From: Latrodectus hesperus
Lineage: Eukaryota > Arthropoda > Arachnida > Araneae > Theridiidae
Reading direction: 5' to 3'
NCBI GenBank assembly: GCA_037975125.1
Contig: CM075862.1
Coordinates: 60,302,779 to 60,366,778 of the forward strand
Length of the DNA: 64,000 nt
Made by a program: the position numbers and the translations under genes. Position 1 is the stretch's first letter, and each line of letters begins with the position of its first letter. Below, one piece after another: positions 37,494-52,755 of this stretch. The notes beneath the pieces are model-generated. The model saw only the letters and a list, made by a program, of their open reading frames with translations. It had not been told where the DNA came from and ran no database searches.

Positions 37494-39240
37494 AACTAAA
37501 ACACAATGTGATTTTATCTCTGAAATGAATTTCTTGACATTTAAAAAAAATGTTTAATTTTAGATTGGACTCAAATGCATCCTATATACAATTTAAGAAT
37601 TTATAAACTTAAAAAAATTTTAATTTGCATAATTTTTAATTTTTTTTAAAAATAAAAGTCATAGCAATGCATTTAAGGTATTAACATTTGAGAGATTTGT
37701 TTTACTTTCGTAAAATTCAAATAATGTTTTTAGTTGTAACATAATGTTGATGAAAGAGAAAAAAACCCATATTTGATCACTGTCACTGCTGACCAACGTG
37801 AGTAGGACGCGTTGGATATTAAAATGCCGTCAAACACATCAGGTTTTCTACTACATGGTGTCAAAACGCAAAACATTCTAAATAATATCTATTGGAGATC
37901 TTTAAATTAATTATATGGATAATTTTTTTACTTTTTAATTAATATTAATAATAAATTAAAATTCATATAGAGATATTTTATTAGAATTTTATTAGAATTC
38001 TTGTTGAAACTTTGTTAAAAAATAAAGTAATTTTCTTTACTAAGATGGTTTGGAAAATAACAAATCGTGAGATAGATGAAACCTTTTTACTTAAAGAGTT
38101 AGGTTTTGAAATTGCTTAGCACTTCTTAGCTCCTTTGAATTTTGATCAATCACTTTGATTGACGTGTAAGTATATCGGAATTTAACATATATATAATAAA
38201 ATTCGATTTTCTCTGAGAATCTACTGTAGTATTATTAATTTACTCTATAATGTATCGTTATATAATCATTAGATAAAATCTGTGGAAGGTAATTTTAATT
38301 ATGAGCCCCTAATCTTGAGAAATATAGTTAATTAAAATAACTGATAAATACAATCAAACTATATGCTATTTCTAAAATTTTTGCGAATGGGAATTAAAAT
38401 GAAATAACGAATATTATATTTAAATTCGCTGCATTGATGACGAAATTCATACAAAGAAAGAAAGATATTTGTTCAAAATTATCGATTAGTTATACTGTTG
38501 GAGATATACTTACAACGTAAGATTAGCATACCAAAATGTGATTATTCAAACATTTCTTAGGAATGTAATATCCAATATATTTACTGGCTATTAAATAAAT
38601 TATTCTATGATTCAATCTAAATACAATTTGCCTATTGATTCCCTAAATTCAGTTATCGCTTTTGCAATAAAGGTGTTTTAAAAAATTCACAAATGCATGA
38701 CTTTTTTGTCAAATTAACAAAATAGGAATTTTTTCCCGTACTTTAACATTGCAAAAGATAATACGATTAAAATCATTGTTGTTGGGGATTTTATTAAAAA
38801 ATATCATTAAAGATACTAATATCTGTATTTCAATCCAAAATTAGAATGTTCAATAATCCTATATAACAATAAAATTAAACGAATAAATTAACTATGTTTT
38901 TTTCAAAATGAAGCTGAAGCTGTATAATACTGTTGTCGATGATTCCATCAATGGACTTTCAAAATTTGTATCACTTTTTTTTAATAACGACCTTGCAATA
39001 AATGCTTCCTACTTTCATATAAGAATATCTAACTGATGTGCAGTTTGACTGGAAAACATTGTTTTTACAGACTTTGACTAGTTTGCCAAATATCAAAACT
39101 TTTATTCAGGGGCAACTTTGCTATATTGTTCCCTTTACTGTACTATATGTTCCCTTTACTGTAGTTTAACCGCAGATGTTTTATTAATACTCCATTAATG
39201 TATGTTGTATAAATTTGGGCTTCTAAGAATTTTACTTTTC
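37494..39240. other. AT-rich DNA, no gene seen
   Basis: No coding frame or repeat of note recognised; 37760-37850 is slightly richer in G+C. Confidence 0.6.
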
Positions 39241-39505
39241 AGCACTATAAAAGGGAAAGTAATAAAACCTTATTCAAGGGGACACTCAATAGATGTGTCA
39301 TGGTTACTCCGAAAAGGTTTTTTTTTATGATTTTGAACATGCTACCAAGCAAAAGACATGGAAGACATTGCAACCATGATTTAATTAAAGGACCCCAACC
39401 ACCATTAGCGAACAGCATAGGTCTACGATTGTGTCTAGATTCGGACCCACTATCTTTAGGTGATGAGAACGAATGTCCTAAACAACCATGCCACTGCATA
39501 TAGAC
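39241..39505 (-). mobile_element. tRNA-derived SINE, copy 2 of the 26978 family
   Basis: On the minus strand the end CCCTTTTATAGTGCT, the segment around GGAGTAACCATGACAC and the head region (CATTCGTTCTCATC, GGGTCCGAATCTAGAC) correspond in order to the copy at 26978-27290. The B box is altered (GTCCGAATC). The inverted repeat found in copy 1 is not present here. Overlapping open frames on both strands are not genes. Confidence 0.72.
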
Positions 39506-42248
39506 CTTCTTATAATTCATAAACATAGATAAAATGCTAAATATCTGCCAACTTTACTGGATGATAGTTAATAATATCAATGCATATACTTCTATGTATT
39601 TCTTAAATCTACAGCATTGGCATTGTGATTTCCATAAAATAGATACCACTTTATATGATTAGAACTTTATATAATGTTTATAAAATTTTTAATAAATTTT
39701 CATTTGTGTTTAGTTGTTCTCGTTTGGTAGGATTTCAGAAAAATATCAAGGGTTTTTTTATTATCTTTTTTCCAAATGGATTATTTTCTATTTTTAAAAG
39801 CTCTCACTTTTATTTAAATATACTCTTCATAAAACCTCAGAATCATTTTAATTAATCTAATATCAGGTAATAGATGTAGAACCTAATCAATATTTGTAAA
39901 TCAACTGTAACTTTAGAAACACTTTTGTTAGTCTTTTGAATTAGTTTACACAAACATACGATTTCTGCAATTTTTTTAATAATGAAAATTATTACACATT
40001 ACAAACGTGATAAAATATTTGGAATACGTTTTATTTTCAGTGATGCTATTATAAACTTCTGTTAACCTTATAATGGAAAGAAATAAATGTTCAGTTGTGT
40101 TCTTAGAAATGAAGCCTTCTTTGTTTTCTTCAGTTTTCAATAGCTCAGTAGTAGGCTAATGTTCTTTGGAGTGGAATGATCAAGGCTTAATCAGAATTAT
40201 TCTTAAACTACTGAAAAAATTATGTTTATGATTTTTGAAGCACATCTGTAAATAAGATTCTTTGGAAGTTTTAAAGTTTTTTTCTTTTTCAACGCGTGAA
40301 TGAAAATATTAACTTATTTAAAAAGTCCCTTTACCTACGTTTACAAAATAAATTAAATAACATATTAATTTTTTAAATAGTTTCCTGCACTTAAGTTATT
40401 CATAATGCTTGGTCTATTTGTAACTTTATTCATCTATTGAAATTGAGATATATCTACTTTACTCGTCTCCAGTGAAAAATCAAAAGCTTCCATGATTTTA
40501 ATATTTATATTTGTATATTTGTATTTAGATATATTAACTCTTTTTTTGTATTCAAGAATTAGATAAAATAGTACAATTTTAGAGCTTTGTTATCATCAGT
40601 AAGAAATAATAAAACTTAAACTAATTATTTAGAATAGGAAATAAATTTTATAATCTAGAATAATATAAATTCTCTTCAATTAACGCTGAATAACAGCAAA
40701 TATACAGTTTGTAAATTACACGTGTTTTATTTTTTTCCTGGTAAACCTGGTAAAAGTTAACCTTACGCAAAAAGAATTACGCAGAGAGCACAAATTCATC
40801 ACAAAATAAAATTCATTTTATATTTATTATCAAAATATAAAAGCTTCCAAGCAAGTTAAAAATATTTTAAGAAGAATTGATTCGGTAATGAATTCAAACA
40901 TTTTAATTATGAAATTATTGCCACAATATCTAAGTCCTATTAGAAAAGATGATGAATTTCCTTCAACTTAATTTAATATATCAGCTTAAATTGTTAAAAA
41001 AATATTTGGAACTAGTTTTCGAAACATATTTCTATAACATACACACTTTCTAGTGAAAGAATTCTGAAGTATTATTTATATTAAGAAATTAAACTAAAAG
41101 CATAGACGCATTTCCAAATATACTTAATTTTTTTCTTGCGGCTTCAAAATATTTAAAGTTGCTTCGTAAACATTTTAAGAACTTAGACATTTCTAAGGTA
41201 AGTATTTCTAACATTTATATAATTTTAAATGTTGAATTAAGCACGGTAATGATCTTAAAATAACTGCAATATATTTTTAAAAAACGATTTAAATGAATTC
41301 TCAAAAGTTATAAATTTCAAGTCTTGTTCTTATTGGATTCATCCAAATCTTTGATATCTTTGCTGCACTTAATAAATTTCTACTAATGAGCTAAAAAGAA
41401 AACTCATCTTTCCCGAATAGCTTCAGGGAAAAAAGTCTAATACCTTTTTAATGCGTACTTAAGACACTTGGAAATGTTTAATGATTTAATGACATTTTAA
41501 CGAGGAAATCATTAGTTCATGTATTTTCTTCAGTTGCATTTTGTATAGTAATTTGTTTGGAACATTTTATTACATTTATTAAAGTATTGATGCAATCAAC
41601 TTTTAATGAAATAATGTTTTCTATCTTGAACCACGAAATATATTTACCCAAGAACATAATAAAAAACTTTTTTTTTAAATTAAGTATTTTTAGTATAGTT
41701 TCTCCTTGCCAGAATTCCATGAAATTGAGAACTTTCACTAGTCTTACGTTAAATTAGTTTTTAAGAGTTTGTGGAAAAAACATAACAAATTAGATTTTTT
41801 ATGGTTTTTTAAAGAAAATAAATTACTCGGAAGAAAGTTTAAATTTCTCTTAATATATGTTAAAAGGATAGAAAATTTACTTTTTGAACATTTATGTGCA
41901 GTATATTTTAAAGAATATGAGAAGGATTTAAAATAAATCGTGTTAACCATTTCTGCCAGATCAAGCATAAATGCCAAAGAATTGTTTTAAAAACATAGGA
42001 GAGAGAAAATAAATTTTGTATCAATAATTAATAATGAAATAAGCTGCTAAAGAATAATTTCTTTTCTGATTAAAATTATAAATAATATTAAAAATACTGA
42101 ATAATATAAACACTGAAAAATTTTCAAATGTTTTAATTGCTTTTTTCTAACTACGTAATTATACGAATCGTTTAGATACAACTATTTGGTAAAATGTATA
42201 ACTGTGCCATGTATTTATATCTATATGTGTCAAATCAAATCAACATCA
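39506..42248. other. AT-rich DNA, no gene seen
   Basis: Short frames at 39655, 41517, 41557 and 41744 are AT-rich and unsupported. Confidence 0.6.
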
Positions 42249-42282
42249 GATATATATATTATGTATGATATATATCTATCAT

Positions 42283-42320
<38 letters not shown>
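42249..42320. repeat. TA-rich simple repeat
   Basis: Imperfect TATA/TATC stretch followed by pure (TA)n at about 42277-42320. Confidence 0.9.
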
Positions 42321-42324
<4 letters not shown>

Positions 42325-42359
42325 ATAGCATATTTTATAAAATGCAATGAATATAATGA

Positions 42360-42560
42360 AACAAAATACAATGAAAAATGTCAAATGGAGAATAGTACAA
42401 TGAAAATATTAAATGCCAAATGTAGAATATTAAATGAAAAACAATATATTGAAAATATTAAATGAAAAATAATACATTGAAAAGAATACATTGAAAAGAA
42501 TTACATTGAAAATACTTGAAAGAAATACATTGAAAATACTTGAAAGAAATTTCAAAGAAA
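42360..42560. repeat. Degenerate short tandem repeats (ACATTGAAAA type)
   Basis: Repeated ACATTGAAAAGAAT, ACTTGAAAGAAAT and GAAAATATTAAATG units follow each other imperfectly. The block ends in GATAGATAGATA near 42570. Confidence 0.7.
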
Positions 42561-42732
42561 GATAGATAGATAAAAATGGAATAAAGTACCAATATGGCCA
42601 ATCAGGGGGTGTTGACCACATTGGCACAATTATGGCTTTTCTGCAATGGCCCAAGACATAGTCTTAAAGAAGCCATTACACCCCAAAGCCATACCGAAAA
42701 TTCAAACCAAAGTATCAAACAAGAATAAAAGA

Positions 42733-42807
42733 AGTAGAATTTAATCCAAAATATGTAAGTAGAATTTAATCCAAAATATGTAAGTAGAATTTAATCTAAA
42801 ATATATA
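42733..42807. repeat. 25-bp tandem repeat, three copies
   Basis: The unit AGTAGAATTTAATCCAAAAT plus ATGTA starts at 42733, 42758 and 42783; the third copy has two substitutions. Confidence 0.92.
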
Positions 42808-43002
42808 AGTCAAAATCCAGTGTTGCCAATATACATTTAATATATAATAATCAAGTTTAAATCATATCTAATTACAAATCCAAATCTGCAAGAACCTCAC
42901 CAAATACATAATTTAAGTGACTAAGTGTAAACACTATCGGCATTTCAAGCTTCTTATCTAACTTAGCATTTCAAGCTTATATCTAACTTTGCATTTGTAT
43001 CC

Positions 43003-44120
<1,118 letters not shown>

Positions 44121-44574
44121 CAATGGAGTTTGAGTATTTCCATCTAGGGATTAAATTATTATGCAACAGAAGCTTGGTATTTCCATCTAGACATTAAATC
44201 ATTATGCAATAGAAGTTTGTTATTTCTCCCTAGGCATTGAATTATTATGTAATAGAAGTTTGGTATTTCCATCTAGGCATTAAATTACTATGCAATAGAG
44301 CCGACGATGACTTGAATGGGCGGGCTGGGCTCTACTGGGAAGCACGGCGCCAAATGGCCCATCGGCCAAGGGCGGGTGTTGGATGAAGAAGAAGAAGAAC
44401 TATGCAATAGAAGTTTGGTATTTCCCTCTAGGGATTAAATTATTACGCAATAGAAGTTTGGTATTTCCATCTAGGCATTAAATTATTATGCAATAGAAGT
44501 TTGGTATTTCCATCTAGGGATTAAATTATTATGCAATAGAAGTTTGGTATTTCCATCTAGGCATTAAATTATTA
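44121..44574. repeat. 43-bp minisatellite, eight copies
   Basis: The unit begins CAATAGAAGTTTGGTATTTC and continues CATCTAGGCATTAAATTATTATG. Copies start at 44121, 44164, 44207, 44250 and, after the insertion described next, 44405, 44448, 44491 and 44534. The first copies are the most divergent. Variants with GGATT instead of GCATT recur among the copies. Confidence 0.95.
44299..44398 (+). mobile_element. 100-bp (GAA)-tailed retroposed insertion
   Basis: A GC-rich 100-bp segment (AGCCGACGATGACTTGAATG at the start, a (GAA)n tail at the end) lies inside a minisatellite copy. A perfect 12-bp duplication, ACTATGCAATAG, flanks it at 44287-44298 and 44399-44410, so the borders are exact. The tail type is like that of the LINE copy at 4131-4503. 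It is either a SINE-like element or a heavily 5'-truncated LINE. Confidence 0.88.
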
Positions 44575-46787
44575 CAAATGAAAAACTATACTAAAGAGTA
44601 TAACTATTTTGCTCAAAAATATCCCAAAAATTACATTTTCTAGTTTCTAGAAAATTATTATGTGTGAAAATTAATATTAAATTACAAATTTTTATGTTCA
44701 TTTGTAGCAAGAGAAAAATTGAGCATACGTAATTTTGCTTCAATATTATATATTTTAAATGGAATGAGTAGTTTGAAAAAGAGTTTCGCATGATAAACAA
44801 ATGATACTCATTTTATGCATTCATTTGTCTTGCTTTTACACGCTAAATATTAATCTTTTTGTTATATAAAATAACTTCATGTGTTAGAATCACTTTTGAA
44901 TATTGGAATTTGTTGTGCATGCAACTCATCGCATGAAACTTTACATATTTTACATTTTAGTAAGCGACTATATAGTCATAATTTTTTATTTCTAACAAAT
45001 ATTCAAAACTAAAAAATAACACTCTTCTATTCTGAACAAAAGTTCAATCACCCACTCTCACATGTGACAAAGAAAAATTTTACCAATAGCCGTGTATAGC
45101 AGGAGTAGCGTAGAAAGAATTGGCTTTTATCCAAGTTCTTGACATTTGTTGTAGTCATGAAAAGAAAATTTTCAAAAATAACATGAAAAATAACATGCTT
45201 TATTTTGAATGTATACCAAAAGATATACGTATAAAATATTTCATCTGATGTTAATTATTAAAATTGTTTTGGGATAAGTGTTAAGTTTAATTCATTTGCT
45301 ACGCAAAATATAATTATTTTATATGACAGTTTTGAAAGGGAATTTTATTTAAATATGAGAAAAATAAATATTATTCATGACATATACCATCTGCATAACA
45401 ACTAAATGCCGCTCAGTTATTCCTAACTTATACAATTAAATTAGTTCTAAATAAATAAAATATCTTCAGTATAGCTTATCTGTTGCTTTGAATTAAAAAT
45501 AAGGTTAAATGTATTCTAAATGATAAATCATTTTCATAAATTTGAGGCTTACTGCTTTATCTTAATAATTTTTATTTAAATAATCAAAGCAATAACCATC
45601 TTAGACTTTTTTCGAATTTGCTTACTCAACACATTATTCGTGAGTTTCTTCAGAAAGTATGTAAAATATACTATAATACTTTATTTTATTTTTAAAAAAT
45701 CTGAAAACACATATGAATATATGTTGTAAATAAATGTAGCAATGTAAAAATTTATTTGTTGAATTAAGAACTTTTTATGTACAAGTTTTACATAATTTGA
45801 CATAATAATTAATTTATTTTGCGTATTTTTATGTAATGTATGATAAGGACAATTAAAGGTTTATCTTTATGCAAAGGTAAAGTTCCAGCAAAAATTTAAT
45901 ATATAATAATAATGTGATATTCATTAGTTACTTTTGAGGAATAACGAATATAAAAATATTACTTATAGATTTATTTAAACCTATAGGAAATATGAATACT
46001 TCAGCGAATCAGTTTGTTTTTCCACCGTAAAAACATTTTAAATATATCACTGGCAGGAAGAGATATTCCGCAACTCATGCATTCTATATTTATTTTATAT
46101 ATTCAGTATATCTTGATGTTACTTGAAGAAATGACATCTATAAAAACTACCACTCGAAAAGAGCCAAAACAACCTAATTAAGAAACAGATAAGAAATTTG
46201 AGAGTTTTGTAAATACCCTCTCTTTTTCAGATTATATGAGCAGTTCAGATTTCTATAAAATTGCTTAAAAATATGCTGCTTTTCCACTTAAGTGCCAAAA
46301 TTTAAAGAAAATTCCATCTTAAGGATCACATTATTAAATTTTTTCTACTAAAATGAATAACTCGTCGGATATTTTCATCGTGGAAAAGAAAACAAACTAA
46401 AGAATGTAAGAAGGAAAGAGTAGAAATTTAAACTCTCTTGCTGTTTCTAGAATGTTTCATTCCCTTCCAGAATGATCTTTTTCCTTATTGAAAAGTCTGG
46501 AAGAAGTGTACTTCTAAAGGATTGCAAAACCGATCGATTCTCTGCCGTCCAGGAAATGTCTTGACCAATCCTGCCTTGTCAGCTGAGAAGGACTCTTATT
46601 TGTCAAGATAACATACTTGTTTCTAGACGTATCTATCTTCCACTTTTAGTCGAGTTTGTTTTTGCGTGTTCTAGAATTTCATTTGAAATAATAACTTTTC
46701 CTTGTAAGTGGTTTGTATTAAAATATAAATTACTTTATACTGATATTGATATTTTCACAGAGCAAACTTGAAAATTTATTCTTTTTT

Positions 46788-46832
<45 letters not shown>

Positions 46833-48314
46833 ATTTTTAGTGGTTTAAATATTGCTTGTAAACTGAAACACTCAGAGTTATATTAGCTAAGATATTTACA
46901 AAGAAATTTAAAAATAAACTAAATGTTCGAAATGCATATATCTTGTAATATTACATTTTTAGTAGCGTTATTTGTTTTAACATATTAAAAATGAATTATC
47001 GTTCAACTGTGGTGTATAAAATTTTACTCGTAATAAATAAGCTTTATATTTTTAATTAGATATTATATCATTTGTATGTATGTTCAATATTCTTTCTTCA
47101 TTCAATAATTATATTATTGAATAAATAAGAATATGATTTTTTAAGGGATATTGGGTGATATGTATAAATAATATACTGTGAAATGTAATTAAATTTAAGA
47201 AAGAAGAATTTTGAGATCAAATATAAAATATGGAAAGTTTATCCACTGCAAAATATGGAAATATGGATCGTTTATTCAAAATAATGGAAAAATTGTAGCA
47301 AACTATGTACAATTACCCGGAATTTATTAATAAGCAATGCTTTTTAATTGCATATTCAACTGAAATAATCATAATTCATAATTATTGCAAAAATATTTGT
47401 TCATGGATATTGCATTTATTGTAATTGCATATTATAAGCATTTTCAATTTGAATGTTATGATAAATTTCAATTTCTCAGTGTCCTGTTTGTTTCAATAAT
47501 TTTATACCTAAAGTAATAAGATAAATTTTTATGCAATTAAATTTTTGTTCAAAATAAACATGGAGTGAATGAATTGGATGAAATATCAAAAACACATGAA
47601 ACCAATGTTTGTAATAAAATAAACATCGACAAAATAATCATGATTTAGCTTTTATACGGAAGTTATGTGAATTTAACTCATTTAAAGAGCATTTTTCACA
47701 ATGAATAAGCTACTTTATAAATTATGAATGTTGACCTCTTCTCCAACAAAAACAATTTTGCAGGAAATAAAAACACAAATTTTAAAAATGTGCCAGGAAA
47801 AGTTTGTGGAAGAAATTTAATTTAATATCCCTGTGAAATAATTTTAAATACACAGATAAAATAAGTTAACAGATAATGCAAATTTTGACCGTTGATCATT
47901 AATAAGTTTGCAGCATTCCATATGAAGTGAAAAGAAATTGAATTGTTTCAATATGAATAACAGATGGATTTGTTGTTTGATTACTTGTATTACAAATATC
48001 ACATAAATGAAATGAAATAAATTGTTTAAAAATTTTTGAAATTTGAAATACCTACTCTGTTTTGTAAAAATAATTAAATACTTGATCTCTATCAGAAAAC
48101 TCAATAAGCAAAAATATTAATTATTTTATTAGTATTAAAAACAAAATTGCAATCAATATGTCAATTTATTGCAAAATGTCTTATTTGGAATATATTTTAA
48201 GCTAAATGAATTAATTTTCAGTAAGTAATTATACACCTTTTTTGTTAGAACTGAAGTTAAAATTCTGAGTTTCGTATTTTATAAACTAATTAGTTGTTTT
48301 GCAAATTACAACTT
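44575..48314. other. AT-rich DNA, no gene seen
   Basis: A short (TA)n tract lies at 46793-46829. The block 46370-46720 has higher complexity and may be conserved noncoding DNA. Frames at 44591 and 47844 are unsupported. Confidence 0.55.
46793..46829. repeat. (TA)n tract
   Basis: 37 bp of TA dinucleotide. Confidence 0.93.
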
Positions 48315-48322
48315 CATTGATC

Positions 48323-48607
48323 GCAATATGCCGTCCAACTAGTGGTCAGCGTGCCTGTCCGCAGATAGGGAGGTCCTGGGTTTTATGCCTGGTTCGGGCA
48401 TGGATGTATTTTCTCTCTCTATCTATCTATGTCTTTTTCCTTTCTTTGTATGAATGGGTTGTGAATGGTTGCCTACCCTATAAACGAGTACCTTTGGCAT
48501 GTGTGTACTGAGGAAGTCGAACTCCACACCAAAATATGGCTCAGTTTAAAAAGTGGAGCAGCGCACCCCATAATGCCAGCCTAGCTGGCACACGACAGCA
48601 AAAACAA
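48323..48607 (+). mobile_element. tRNA-derived SINE
   Basis: The head has an A-box-like TAGTGGTCAGCGTGCC and a decayed B box (GGGTTTTATGCC). GGGCATGGATGT follows at 48396-48407, then a pyrimidine-rich segment and a long unique body ending GCTGGCACACGACAGCAAAA. An 8-bp duplication CATTGATC (48315-48322 and 48608-48615) flanks it. The 70-codon open frame inside is not a gene. Confidence 0.8.
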
Positions 48608-48615
48608 CATTGATC

Positions 48616-50345
48616 TCAACATACATAAATGTATCTTGCTACTTCGTTTCCCCTAATACAGTTGAATTGGTTTATCTATTACTGTAATCATAAATGAGAT
48701 TTATAAAATTAGTAAAATGTTTTCTGAAATTAAAACAAAATTGTCCTTTAATGTTACTACAAATATGTTGGTTGTGGTATTAAATAAAAAAAGTTATAGT
48801 AATTATTTATTTGTTATAATAAAAAAGTTTCTTTACAATTTATAGCCTATTTAATCCTGATATAGCAATTTGATTGTTTGACCTTATATTAGGATTTGAT
48901 ACCTTGTGTTATTGTGCAATAAATGGAAATTATAGTCACCCTTGTTTGTCTTACGGATATATTTCTTTTTAAGCAAACAACATGGATCATGTTTAAAAAT
49001 TTATATAATTTTGCTCATTAAATTTCTGTATTATATAACAAACGTCGTAAAAGAATTACAAATAAATTCAAAATAAACAAAAGCATTTAATATTTTCAAC
49101 TTTTATGTAAAAAAAAATGTAACTTTCAACCACATACTGCATATGACAAGCTAGCAATGAATGAAATTCATCTTATTTCTCCTTTCATACCGCACATAGA
49201 GTGAAAGGTGCTTGATCTCTTGTGGGAAATTAAATTTTCACGCGATTAGAATAAATGCATAGTGCTTCATTAGTTTTCATTAGATCTTCTGCACTTTGGT
49301 GGCTTCGAGAGTTATTTCACTATGGCATCTTCTGCAAACTAATTGTCTCTATCAAGTGCAATTAAGCGCCACTTTCTTTAAGGCGGAAGAATATTTTGGA
49401 CCAACACTCGAAGAGATTCCATTCTGCAGTTCTCAGTGTGTACAGTGGAGATCCTTCCTTCCCCTGACACCTAAGAGCAGTATATCTGCTTTAAATTGTA
49501 ACAGTTGATATCTTACTGATTAATCATACCGCAGACATAAATAAGTCATTTAAGGATAGAACTAGCAGTTGATGCTCATTTAATAGGGGCCACCAAGGGA
49601 ATAGTAAGTGGTAGAACAAAGCGTCCCACCTCTTTTAAATGCATCTCTTTTCATAACAAATACATTGTGACCGCAAGATCTTAAAATGTCTGAAACTAAC
49701 GGTTATGTTTATATACTTTACAATTTAATATTTTAAATAAATTTTAATTTTCCGTAATAAATCTTCTAGTCCGAAACCTGTCACCTATTATACAATTAAA
49801 ACAATAATACTATGCAATTAATTTATACCAATAATTTTATACTATTAAATATGATATTTAAAATCATAATCCTGGAAAAAATTGGAAAAAATGTATAAAG
49901 GTATGAAGGTTTATGAAAATAAGTAGCATCACATATTTTACTTGCTAAAAACCCACACAGAAAAATATTTCAATAAGTTAAATAAATTCCTGTTTTGTTA
50001 TTAAAAATTATCTTGCTAAGATATTTATTGTTGCATTTTTAACAATAGTTTGTGGAATAAAATTAGCGTGTTATTTAAAACAACATTGATAGATAGTATG
50101 TAAAAAACTAATTGCATTATATCAAGAATAAAATATCTAAATAAAATCGAGAAAAAGAGAAATTGAATTTTTCAAATTTTTTTCCTAAATTAGTATGAAA
50201 AAGTTTTTTTGAAATTTAATTTGTAATGCATGCGACAAAATGAATTCAGTTTATTGAAATGCACTTTTAAAAATTAAATTAAGTTCAGAGATATTTTATT
50301 TTCCCATTTTTAGTAATTGTTTTAAGTAATTTAATCATTGCAACA
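48616..50345. other. AT-rich DNA with one more complex block, no gene
   Basis: 49130-49650 is richer in G+C and includes a 70-codon frame (49296-49508) without any recognisable domain or splice context. Confidence 0.5.
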
Positions 50346-50480
50346 AGCCAACCGATGACTGAGTGGTTAGCGTCCATAACTTCAAAGTGTGTTTTTATAC
50401 CTTCGCTTTCGGGGCAAATATGGCACATCTACTGGACATCTTAAGATATAAGATGCCATTACATTTGCCCTTTGTAGGTA
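50346..50480 (+). mobile_element. Decayed tRNA-derived SINE
   Basis: AACCGATGACTGAGTGGTTA is a clear A-box region of a tRNA-like head. The B box is decayed, and a short body (CTTAAGATATAAGATGCCAT) follows. The right border is approximate and no target duplication is visible. Confidence 0.6.
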
Positions 50481-51681
50481 TATAATAAGTAAAGACAGGC
50501 ATTATATATAGAAAATAAAATTTTATCAACAAATGCAATTTTCTTATTATTAAATCTCAAAAAAAATAAGTTAACTAAAGTTTAAATCCAAAGCCAGAGT
50601 TCTGGATATCATACATTTCGAAAACTATATTTAAATTAATTAAAAAACAAATTTTAGTTCATTAAAAATTGAACTAAACTTCAAATTTAACTTATCATGA
50701 AATATTCTAAAATATATTTTGTATCTGGAATAGGCTTGAGTAGCAGTTACTGGCGTCATAATTTTTAAGCTTGCAAATTATGAAATGTGAATAATAATTT
50801 TAAACAATTAAAATTTCTAAATCACTTAAACATTTTGATCAATTTTAGAATGTCTTTCTGTCATACAATATACAGATCAGTCTTCAATATTCCCTGTAGT
50901 AAATGATATTTAAAATGTATTATTATTTTTGTTTATGTAGAATGCAAAAATCACGAAAATTCATTTATGTACCTTTTCTAAAATTTTATTACCTTAAATT
51001 TGTACAAGTTGTAGTGTAATTTCAATTAAAATATTTTGATTACACTAATGCAGTGTGCCATAAAATTATCTAAATTATTTTAAGATCTGATTTATTTTTT
51101 AAATAGTGATAAAAATATATTGTGCTAAAATTTAATAACCTCAATATTGTATCTCAAAGAACTTCTTAAAATTAATTAAATTATATCTCAAAATTAATTA
51201 AAAGCAACTGTATTTTCAAAATTTTTTAGAATATTAATTCATATTATATTCGCATAAATCTACTAACTTATATTGTACACAAATCACATTATTGATGTAA
51301 TCTAACTTTTTACAATAATTATTTTTTTATTTATTCATTACATAATTGTACACCATTATATCATATACAGATATTACTTTCACTATCTATTATTGATATA
51401 ATTAACGAAGTTTTATTATACAGTAGGAATCTCAATAAGATTTTATTGCTGTATAGAAATTAATCGATGTTGTTGAATAATTATGGAAAGTTGCTAAAGA
51501 ATATCTAAATTGTACTATCGCGCAATTGTGCATCAGTATGTTGTAAAAATTTTAAAAAAACGATCAAAAAAATTTATATTTAAGAATATTTCCATGTAAT
51601 TTCTTTATTTTATCGATGAATTAACAGATTAGATGAATTAATTTACTTTTTAAATTTAAGAGCTAAGAAATCCTATATATA
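50481..51681. other. AT-rich DNA, no gene seen
   Basis: Nothing recognised except the TATATATATTA immediately before the mariner end. Confidence 0.6.

Positions 51682-52755
<1,074 letters not shown>

Noticed and set aside
39245..39526. 93-codon minus-strand frame similar to a 60-codon frame at 26964-27146
   Set aside because: The similarity is due to both lying in copies of the same SINE, not to a protein family.
44121..44574. CRISPR-like array of regular repeats
   Set aside because: Units are directly adjacent with no unique spacers, and the genome is eukaryotic; it is a minisatellite.
49296..49508. 70-codon plus-strand frame
   Set aside because: No recognisable similarity or splice signals; low-support open frame in a complex noncoding block.
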